Shown here piece by piece: positions 13,424 through 23,120 of a DNA stretch of 64,000 bases. Source of the stretch: Psettodes erumei (lineage: Eukaryota; Chordata; Actinopteri; Pleuronectiformes; Psettodidae). Location of the stretch: positions 680,001-744,000 of the forward strand of contig JAFBJZ010000652.1 of the NCBI GenBank assembly GCA_016785225.1. The letters run 5' to 3'. Under the pieces are notes generated by a model. It did not search any database, was not told the DNA's origin, and saw nothing but the letters and a program-made list of their open reading frames with translations. The stretch's first letter is position 1. Every line of letters starts with the position of its first letter. Position numbers and translations under genes: made by a program.

Positions 13424-14040
13424 TCACACCATCCCGGCCAGAGCCTCCGACTCGACGCCCACCGCGATGGGCTGGCAGCAGCCCACGCACACGTATCTGA
13501 GGATCCACAGGTAGACGGCGGCGGACAGGGCGACGGTCAGGCCCAGCAGCAGGAGGCTGACGATGGACTGGGGGCTCAGGCTGAGCAGCACCGCCAGGGA
13601 GGTGGGCGGGGAGTCGTCGCTGGACATCTGGGCTGGAGTAGAGAAGAGAGAAAGTGTGTGACGAGGGGCCGGGGGTTACTGATTAATGCACATAAGCCTG
13701 TTCGTGGATCTGCAGGCGGCACCGTCACTCTGCCGGGCCTGAGGCTGACCCGGCTGCAGCCGCACATTCCCCCGGTTCAGAGGAAGAAGGGAGCATGACA
13801 TCTTCAGAGTGGTTGTGATTATCAATGCAGAAGCACTTTGGGTGTAAAACATTAACCGCACGGACGTCTCGGCACGCAGGGGGAGAAAAAAAAATGTGAT
13901 TATCAGGTGAGAGGCTTTTGAAGCACAAAGGCTTTGAAGCAGCCAGATTGCCTGGAGATGAGTCGGAGCCACTCACCTGTGCTCCAGTGTACAATCTGCA
14001 GCAGGCTGATGAAAACGTGGACGGCAGCAGGCGTCTTCAT
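13424..14040 (-). CDS. Unrecognised small single-pass membrane protein, 90 residues, two exons
   Basis: Exon 1 is 14040-13977, starting MKTPAAVHVF and ending in phase 1 before GTGAGT. Exon 2 is 13632-13424, opening after a CTCCAG acceptor. The two lengths sum to 273 nt, an exact 91 codons. The product has a likely signal peptide (residues 1-21, ending HWSTAQ), then about 25 Ser/Pro/Leu-rich residues starting MSSDDSPPTS. One strong hydrophobic segment follows (SIVSLLLLGLTVALSAAVYL, about residues 42-61), then ILRYVCVGCC and a short tail ending EALAGMV. The Cys pair at the inner membrane face could be palmitoylated. A CAG just before the ATG of exon 2 could also be used as acceptor, but it breaks the frame. 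I do not recognise the family, and there is no functional evidence. An exon 2-only product starting at MSSDD is possible. Confidence 0.5.
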
Positions 14041-14642
14041 GTCGGAGCAGGTTCTCTGTGAAGACAAGTGGAGCTGAGAGACAGAGACAACACGCTGGTC
14101 CTGCTTCATCTGATCCAGCTATGGCTTTATTCACATGGACATGATAAAACATATAGGGGACATAAGGAAGAAAATTCTGTCAGGTATGCTGAAATATGGA
14201 AATGTGAAAAAGAAAAGCATCCAAGTTAAAATTCATGCAGACTTTTGAAATGCAAGAAGAAAGAAAATCAGTCTTTGAAAGTCAAGATACAAATGAGAAT
14301 TAAGTAAAATTCAAACCACTGAAATCATTCGAGTCAATTCAATCTTCTCCACTGAAAAAAAAACAACCTCGAGAAAATCTAAGTTCCTCGTGCAGGATCG
14401 ACAGGAGTGAACGATCCTCTCTTTTTTTAAATGGTGCTGCCTGGAAGAACACACACAACCAAACTAATTAAACATACAGGGGGGAAAAAGAAAAAGAAAC
14501 AAACTCACAGAACCAAACGTGGGATCCACTTCTCCCCGAGGTGACGAAGAGAAAAACCAGTCAGGCGGCGAGCAGCTCCCCTCCTGGGAGAATGAGCAGT
14601 GATCTCTGTTACTAATGGAGAGAGATATGATGGGGGGGGGGC

Positions 14643-14666
14643 AGAGAGAGAGAGAGAGAGACAGAG

Positions 14667-14707
<41 letters not shown>

Positions 14708-14821
14708 GAGAGGAGAGGACGGGTCCAGGAATAGGAACCATTAGGACAATGATGGAGAAAAGAAGGTTTTACTGCAAGGTTCCTGCACAGTGCAGGAGTG
14801 AGGGAGAGAGAGCGAGAGGGA

Positions 14822-14878
<57 letters not shown>

Positions 14879-14905
14879 TAAGAGAGGGGAGGAGAGAGAG
14901 AGAGA
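14643..14905. repeat. (GA)n repeats, two blocks
   Basis: GA-rich blocks at about 14643-14718 and 14803-14905, separated by about 85 bases of ordinary sequence. Both lie on the same strand. Confidence 0.93.
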
Positions 14906-14972
14906 CCTGTGAAGAAATAAATGCAGCATGTACTCTGCTTCAAAACATCTGAAACATGAATAAATTAAACAG

Positions 14973-14973
<1 letters not shown>

Positions 14974-15025
<52 letters not shown>

Positions 15026-15036
15026 CACACACACAC

Positions 15037-15132
<96 letters not shown>
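14974..15132. repeat. (CA)n microsatellite, about 160 bases
   Basis: The longest dinucleotide tract of the window, with two single CGCA interruptions near 15018 and 15040. It lies outside any recognised gene. Confidence 0.98.
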
Positions 15133-15134
<2 letters not shown>

Positions 15135-16348
15135 TTAAAGCCACAGCTTGTCTGCGCCCTCTCGTGGCAGGTCCCACTCTCAGCCCTAAAGGGGGAGGAG
15201 GAGGTGAACTTCTTTTTTTCCCCTCGCACATCAAACAAAAGTCTGAGTGTTTCATCCCGTTACCCACAATGCTCAGCGACGTCTCCTGTGAAAGCACTTG
15301 GGTTTCTGGACGCGGTTCGCCGGCAGGCGGAGAAGGTCCAGATTTTTTGTTTCCTGTAGAACTTTTTATTTTTTTTCCCCCAGCAGACTTGAAGAGAAGC
15401 TCTTCAGACGGAGGACGAATTATTTCCTGTGTTCCGGCCCAGCGAGCGCTCGCACGGGTGGGCGCAAAATTACAGTGGAGGGAACAACTGTACACGCACA
15501 CACACATGCACACACACACACACACACAGCTTCTGACAATCTTCCACATAATTAGCTCCGGTATTGACGCTTATAATTACAGAGTATAAGACGGCGAGCA
15601 GAGAGGGAGAGCGGGTATGAAATGAAAAACACTCCAAGTAGAAAGGATTTCATTCTTCATTCATTTCTACTTGTTCTGCCCTTTGTTTCACAGCTGGCAA
15701 CCATGTTATGACAAATACAGCAGGAGTGCAGCTGTGTGCAATAAACAGAAGAAGAAGAAGACAATCCTGATGAAGTCATGTAGAACATGGAGGAGGAGGA
15801 GGAGGATGAAGAAGAGCAAAGTGTTGGACAAACTTCCCACTCGGGGCCTGAAACTCGTCAGTCACACTCGATGATCCGACATTAAAACATCAGTCGCATG
15901 AGTTACATACATAAAGTCATTAACATTTAATTTAGAGACAGAATCAAACATAAGTATCTTACGTCTTTTGATCTAAACTGTGTTCCAAAGAATCTACTTT
16001 CTGCAAAACGCATCAAAACAACATAACCTTGAAAATGTTCAGGAATTAAAAAGAGACTCTTATTTTACAAACACTCTGATTCAGCAAAGAGCTTTAAAAA
16101 TACTTTCCACCTGAAGTAGAAACTCCACTTTTAAAAGAAAGTCTTATAAGCAGTGACCTCGACAAACGTCTGAGTGTCCTGTCGACATTTTACCATTTAA
16201 AATAAGAGTTTTGTGTGAAGATGGACGTCTTTCTTCTTTATTCATTTCCTCGCTCACGGTAGAAACGGCGTTTGTGGAGTCAGGAGAGGACGCGGCTTTA
16301 AGTTCGACCTCCGGCTCCGTCCGTCTCCGTCCGGCTGCCACCGTCCAT

Positions 16349-17445
16349 TCAGTCACCGTCTCTGGGTTTGGGCGAGGGACACCCCGAGCATCCTCCCGCT
16401 CCCTTCTCCTTCGCGTTGTAGTCGAAGCGCGGCAGGACGAGAACGGCGCCCTCGGCCTCGCTCCTCGCCGCGGCGCCGCTCGCTTCGCTCAGGGCTCTCT
16501 CCTCCTCCACGGACATGATGTTCTTCACCAGACACGTGATGGCGGCGTCGATGTTGGTGTTGTCCTGCAGGGTGGGAATCAAAGACTGAAAAAAAATATC
16601 ACGTATTGAACTTATGTCTCCACCCGGTTACGGGAGGTTGAAGTTTAAAAGCGAAACGGGGACATGCAGTAAGAGCAGATTAAGTCTGTAACGCGTTAAA
16701 AAGAAAAAAAACTTCAAATTGAATAAGCAGATAAATGAAATCTAATCACGCAAACGGAGCAGACGTGCCACAGCGAGGCCCTTTGTCTGCACATCTTAAT
16801 TTAACTCGTTAGCAAAGGGTGAAGGAACTTTAAAGACAAACGTGGCGCCGACGGAGGCCGAGACGCGACAGGAAGTGGAGCGAGCTGAAGCGCGAGTCGC
16901 AGGAAACCGGGCCTCACCTTGGCCGAGGTCTCGTACCAGCCGACGAAGCCGTACTCTCTGGAGAAGTTCTCCAGTTTGGGCAGTTTGGGGCACAGGCCGT
17001 GACGGCGCTGGTCACACTTGTTGGCCAGCAGCACGGCCGGGACCGGCCTCCCGTTGCTCAGGGCCACCTGACGGGACCGGGGAGAGGACGGGCCACGGTG
17101 AGCGCGACGGCGGGCCGAGGTTCTGGCGGCTGACGGGTTTTTACCTTCGAGTCCAGGTCTCCTTTCCACTTGAGCACGGCCTGGAACGTGGACAGGCGGG
17201 TCATGTCGAAGACGACGAGGGCGCCCACGGCCTCGCGGTAGTAGACGCGAGTCATGTTGCCGTAGCGTTCCTGACCTGTTCGAGAAATGAGGGAGTTTTT
17301 TTTTTTTTTTTACTTTACGACCCACCGCAGCGTTTAACTCCAGGGAACGCCGTCAGATGCCGAGGAACAGACGAAGACTATTAGTTGGAAAACGTGTCAC
17401 GTTAGGTTTCGAATTTTCCAGGAAAATTTCCAGGGAAAAAATGAC

Positions 17446-17487
<42 letters not shown>

Positions 17488-17636
17488 GTGTGTCCTGAGT
17501 TATAAATACTGATTTCATTCTGAATTTTGAACTAATCGCAGCACGTCTGACTCACATCCAGTGTGACGGAGGGAGAAAATTGACAGGAATCTGACTGAAA
17601 TACACTTTTTGTTGCATGTAAGTACATGTGCATAAC

Positions 17637-17686
<50 letters not shown>

Positions 17687-17769
17687 GTGAATGAAGTGTA
17701 GATGAATAAGTCTTTATCCTGGAAGTTAACTTCCTCCACATGATCCTAATATAGTGGTGAATCAGCAAG

Positions 17770-17814
<45 letters not shown>

Positions 17815-18871
17815 TGACCGGCCACAACAGCTGATACAAAACATACAACCAGGGGTCTTACATGCCCAAACACTGAACACACACACACACAAACACACAC
17901 AGGCTGGTGTGAGACTCCTCTAACCAGATCAGGTCTCTCAGTCCAGACCAGATCAGCAGAGACCGAGGTCCTTCAGCCTCCGTGCAGACCTGAGGTCAGT
18001 TTACAGCCTGGAAACACTAAATGTCTGAACTTCCTCGTGGGTTTTTCTGAGGCTTTCTTTGCCACGTACACAGGAACGACAACGACCGTCCGCACAGACG
18101 GGCTTTCAACCCGTCCAGTGATGTCATGGCGTTGACCGACCTGAAGCTTGCTGGATTTCAAGTGGAAGTTCTGCATCAGAACAGACTTCAAGCAGAGAAA
18201 CGCTCACTCACTCACACACACAGACACACACCAGTGAGAACGGCCTGCCAACTGTGTGAATATGTGAATGTGTGTGTGTGTGTGGGGAGGGCAAAAGCTT
18301 GTCAGTCAAACTAAACGCAATTACGGAGACAACCAATTTATGAGCTGAGCACAAAGAGCTTTTCTTTTTTGGGGGGAAATAACATCTAACCGGGGAGACA
18401 GACGAACTCAACCGTCTCCTCTGCAGAGCCGTGGAGGTCAACCACATTTCGTTGGGCGGCCACCTCTCGCATCATGCCTCGTCATGTTCGCATGTGTCAG
18501 CAAGACGCAGCCAACCGGCGAGAAAACACAGATCACCGTACGTACGTGCAGTTTACGGCCAGATAAGAGACGTCTGCAACACTTTTAGGACGAAACTGTG
18601 GACGCACAAACACGCTGCATATCACACCTCATGACATTATAAGTCAGAAACATTTAGGACTAAGATCAACTCTACAAGTCTGAGCCACAGCTGACACACA
18701 ATCAATCAGAAAGTCAACCCATATCTGCAGAGCACATCAGTGTCGCACCTGGACAGGTGAGCGCCTGTTACTGTCACCTGAGCAGGTATTAGACTATACA
18801 AATACAATGTTAATAATCGTCTAGTCTTTAAATACCGGTGGTTTATATAAGCACGATCAGACACCCCCCCC

Positions 18872-18914
<43 letters not shown>

Positions 18915-19105
18915 GCGATGTCCCACAGCTGCAGCCGCACCACCGTCTTCTGGTCCCAGTTGAGCACCTTGAGGGCGAAGTCCACGCCGATGGTGGCGCG
19001 GTAGTGCTGGGAGAAGACCTGGTGCACGTAGCGCTTGATGATGGACGTCTTCCCGACCCCGAGGTCGCCGATCACCAGCACTTTGAGCAGCCGCTCGTGC
19101 TGCAT
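16349..19105 (-). CDS. rab38: rab38, Rab32/38-family small GTPase
   Basis: Four exons: 19105-18913, 17275-17145, 17067-16918 and 16564-16349. They sum to 690 nt, giving 229 residues with all junction phases matching. The start is MQHERLLKVLVIGD. The P-loop GDLGVGKTS is at residues 13-21, WDIAGQ at 61-66, NKCD at 124-127 and ETSAK at 154-158. The isoleucine in DIAG, instead of the usual DTAG, is the hallmark of the Rab32/38 group. The family directs enzymes to melanosomes and other lysosome-related organelles, with BLOC-3 as exchange factor. The last exon is long (71 residues) and Ala/Glu-rich. It ends GGCSGCPSPKPRDGD, so the cysteine pair that carries lipid is 9 and 12 residues from the end instead of terminal. 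The 77-base intron between exons 2 and 3 appears extra compared with mammals. Confidence 0.93.
17276..18912 (-). other. rab38: rab38 intron 1
   Basis: 1.64 kb. CA tracts near 17448-17485, 17774-17809, 17880-17900 and 18874-18912 are UG in the transcript. A TG tract lies at 17641-17684 in the other orientation. No exon is seen inside. Confidence 0.8.
18863..18912. repeat. (CA)19 plus C11 run forming the rab38 exon 1 donor
   Basis: On the transcribed strand the intron begins GTGTGTGTGT and continues as about 19 GU units, followed by a run of 11 G. The splice donor is therefore the first unit of the microsatellite. Confidence 0.95.
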
Positions 19106-19130
19106 CGTGAGGGGCGAGCGGCGCGGCGCG

Positions 19131-19163
19131 GCACGGCACGGCACGGCACGGCACGGCACGGCA
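19131..19163. repeat. GGCAC pentanucleotide repeat in the rab38 5' leader
   Basis: About six and a half copies of a GCACG unit, 26 bases upstream of the rab38 start codon. They probably lie in the 5' UTR or core promoter. The frame upstream of the start is open across it but has no ATG. Confidence 0.93.
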
Positions 19164-19597
19164 CAGTCCGCGGTTACGCGCTCCGCATGAAGGCGAGCCT
19201 GCGAGATGCGGAGCGCATGTGTGGAGGCAAAGCTTCCAGATACGAAGTCACGCTTGGAAAAAAGAAAAGTCGCAATTTAAGTGAACACGCACTGTAAACA
19301 CAATGTTTACCGCACAACACGTAATTACAGTAAAAAGCTTAACGCGCGAGGATAAGTTCCAGGTCTCAGTCAGCTGCGCGCAAAACTGGAAGTTAAAAAA
19401 AAAAGGAGAGAGACGAAGTCGTGGCACGCTGCCGTGGCCCGGACAAGAAGAAATGATGACAAAAGATGACAAAAAAAAACCCAACAACGTGCTGCTGTAA
19501 TGTGATTAGCCTGCGGTTTGTGTGCGCGCCTGCCCCCCGCCCGCTGTTTGGGCCGCTGCCATGTCCTCAGAGACCAAACTGCGCTGACAGGAGCGGG

Positions 19598-19647
19598 GGA
19601 GGAGGAGGAGGAGGAGGAGGAGGAGGAGGAAGAGGAAGAGGAAGAAG
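19598..19647. repeat. (GGA)n trinucleotide repeat
   Basis: About 50 bases of GGA units degrading to GAA at the right end, upstream of rab38. Confidence 0.95.
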
Positions 19648-19705
19648 GCCGGAGGCAGTGAGTGCTTGAGCTGTCAGGGCGGAGGACCACGCCCCCCTGC
19701 TGTCA

Positions 19706-19744
<39 letters not shown>

Positions 19745-20447
19745 AATGAAGTCTTAATTTGATCCAGCGTCGTGCTTCGCCTCGTTTGTGGCACATGCTC
19801 TGTATATTTATAGTTTCTCTGTGTGTATGAGATCAGATTTCTTCAGTTTTGTTGTCTGTGTGTTGTAGATTAGAATCAAATTATTTTTTAATCTCATTTG
19901 ATTAACCGTGTTATGCTGTTACCTCTCTGTCTGACTGTCACTTTTAATGTTCCCAGTTCTTCTCTTCTTCTGAACAAAACCACTTGTGATTGTGCAGAGG
20001 GGTGGACAGAATAACAGAGACACCTGAAGAAGAGAGCGGCCATGTTCTCATGTGCCTGTGTGGTTTTCTTCCTCGTGACTTGCCGGGGAGTTTTGTTTTC
20101 GGTCACATTACATGAAGTTCCTCTGTCTGAAGTCTCATGAGGACACGACATGACGGAGCAGGTGATGGGCAACATGGTGAAGTGAAATAAGGAATGGCAT
20201 GCACCTTCAGGTGATGGTGCTGATGGAGTCTCCCCTTTAATAAAGTGACATTTCCAGCTGGAAGGTGGTGCTGTGACGTGTCTCCTGATGGCAACACAAA
20301 ACAGAAAAGCACAAACTTTCCAAAATGCTTTTTAAAAAAGTCCTGACATTCTGTTCTACACAATGAGACGCTGACGCGTAAAAACTACAGCTCCCACCTG
20401 TCCGCGCGTCCCACTTCCGCGTTTGCGCACTGAGCCACGGCTGTGCC

Positions 20448-20553
<106 letters not shown>

Positions 20554-20879
20554 CGCTGCCCCGCACTGGATGTCCGCTCCTGAAATAAACACAGAAAAAC
20601 AAAACAAACTCAGATTTTAATTCAATTAATCCCCACAATCTGAGCAAATAATCTAATCCCCAGCATCCCCTCAAACCGATGGATTGGTTTATTTCTGTCG
20701 GTGCATATAAACCAAGATGTCCGATGCGAGTTTGCCTTGGGTCTTGCGCCTCTGCTCGGTCCTTTACGGCAGTGGTACTGATGCGGGATGAGTCAGGCTA
20801 TATGATGCTGCCGCTACTGCTGCCATTTCATCAGCAGCGCAAATCCGCAAACGCACAGCGACCACAGCGATGGTACCGC

Positions 20880-21330
20880 GGGATTCCCCCCTGACAGCGA
20901 GCATCCCGCCCCGGTAAAACCATCCGCGCTCCCCCCGCGTCCGAGGAGAGAGCAGCCCCGCGGCCGAAAGCGCAGATCCGGGTGTTTTGGGTCGTTTTTT
21001 TCCCTCCCTCTTACTGCACCTGCTCCGGCGGAGCGTTGTTTCTTTCAGCTCCCCGTCGGGCCTGACGTTACCGAGGACGAGCAGCCCCGACTCCCGGGGC
21101 CTACACCGCGCACCGGCCTCCAGCCCCGGGCTCGACGACAAAACACCCGCACCACCGGGGTGGGGGTGGGTGTGGGGGGGGCTTCGCCGCTCGCTCCGAG
21201 GATCGGATCCAGCCGGACTCGCCGGTGCCATGGAGCCCACGCCAGCCCGGTGCTGAACCGCGTGAGAGGAGGAACCGTCCGGGCCTAGAGTCCGCTCCAC
21301 TCCGGCTCCCAGTAAGCTCCCCCACACCCA
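20880..21330. promoter_or_regulatory. CpG-rich block, possible promoter
   Basis: Markedly GC-rich with many CpG dinucleotides, between two AT-richer flanks and 1.8 kb upstream of rab39b. It could be a CpG-island promoter for rab39b, for a divergent transcript, or for an unrecognised RNA. No splice-linked coding exon was found. Confidence 0.35.
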
Positions 21331-21625
21331 CCCACCATTTGCACCGTGTATTAATGTTATTTATCATGTTTGGTGACCCAACGCCGATGTGCACCGGTCT
21401 AATAACAACATGCAACAGAAACAAGCTGCTCAGGACAAACTAACATTTTTTTAAAAAACGTGTTTAAATATCGCACACGTTTCACACGGAAAAGTGGGAA
21501 TATGACGCCTGGAGCTTAATGACACACTGCACATGATAATATCACTGACACGGAGAATGTCTGTGGACATATTTACATTAGAGATGAGGCAGGTTTCACA
21601 TCTGTGTGTAAATGTTGGGGGGATT

Positions 21626-21656
<31 letters not shown>

Positions 21657-23120
21657 AACACATCCGGTGTGAGAGCCCAGAGGGGATTCAGCCACTAATG
21701 TTTGCATACCGACCGAGCTACGCAACCTGACTCCACAGAGAGGAGGGGGTGAGGGGGTGGGATGAGTCCTGGCTCCCGGCCCGGCCCGGCCCGATGGCCT
21801 GGTCAGTGTGAAGGTATAGAGACTATTGGGGATGGACAGATGGACCTGCTCACCCCGGGGTCAACATGTGTACAAATACACAGAAAAGTACTGAACCCTT
21901 CCTTTGGCCTCAGACGTTTAACAAAGACGACAAAATATAGAAATAAAAGCGAGATCATGTTCTATATATTAAGTTTTTCAGGTCAGCTCCTGCTCCAGCA
22001 AACTTCAGTAAGAGAAATTCAAACGGACGTATTTGGGATTTTGGGACGTGGACGTGCTGAGTATGAAAGCGCTGTCAACACAATCACAGCTCTGGTGAAG
22101 TTAACCACGGCTGAGCTCTCACAAGCACTGAGTCACTTTGTGCGAAAGACGCACAAGTCGTGGAGGAGGGAGGCGTGAAGCGGGTTAAACACGTCAAATG
22201 TTAATCATTGATGTAAGACCAGCGTGGGAGCAGGTCGAATCAATATTTACGGCCTTTCCTTTGGAGCATCACAGATCAGGTTTGATCCCATTCAGGTTCC
22301 TTCTTACTATAATGCCACTTTCAGATTTAAACTTGTTCTGTGTCAAATCCTGCACTGGAGTAAGTATTCAAGTAAGTAAAAGTACAAGAATATTATCAGC
22401 AAATGCATACTTTGAGTACCAAGAGTACCCATTAAGCAGAATCACCCCACTCAGATTGGAGCTAAATCTTAATCTGTAAAGATTTCACATAATTGTAGTG
22501 GAGTCAAAAGTCCAATGTGAAACGCAGCAGAGAACAAGGTTTACACACATTTTGTGTCATAAACAGCATCACAACTCGGTCAAATTTGAACCCACACCCA
22601 CGATACACATATTTTTAGACTGAGCGTCACTTCCACTTCCCAAAAAATATCATACGCTCCATAAATCTGAAGAGTAATCAAAGGATTAAAGAAGAACTTG
22701 CCTGAGAATTATCCAGTTTTTAAGTTCTCTGTCATATAAAAATAATATAGTGATGGTTGCCTGTACATATATGGGTTTGCTGCCAACAGGAGCTGTAAAT
22801 AGTGAATTCGGCATGCTGCGACTCCAATAATAAAAACAAAAAAAAAAAATTACTTAAAAACGTCCTCAGTTTAACCTATGGCAGCATCATACTTCCTGTT
22901 CAGCATGATCGAAGTCAGAATAATTAACAAATCCATGGGGATACAGTTCGGCTCATATACAGTTGTCAAATATAATCTTGGGGATTTTTTTTTTTTTTTA
23001 CTGTCGGAATAATAATCTACTTTCTCTTTCGTGCACGCCCCCGCCCGGACAGACAGACACACTTACCCGACACTCAGAGCCCGCGGACCGGCAGAGCGAC
23101 AGACGGCCGCAGGACGCGTC

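Larger units (their letters stand above)
14041..16348. other. Intergenic stretch dominated by GA and CA repeats
   Basis: Holds GA-rich tracts (14643-14718 and 14803-14905), a CA tract of about 160 bases (14974-15132), a shorter CA tract near 15488-15528, and AT-rich sequence from 15880 to 16140. Part of the right end is probably the rab38 3' UTR. No further exon was recognised. Confidence 0.6.

Noticed and set aside
14464..14952. Ser/Leu-rich and Arg/Glu-rich frames
   Set aside because: Products of GA repeats. No start or splice support.
18857..19159. N-terminal extension of rab38 through the GCACG repeat
   Set aside because: The frame is open upstream but has no ATG. The start at 19105 gives the usual Rab38 N-terminus.
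20764..21327. A 187-codon minus-strand open frame in the CpG-rich block
   Set aside because: Open frames are expected in GC-rich sequence. No family features and no start context.
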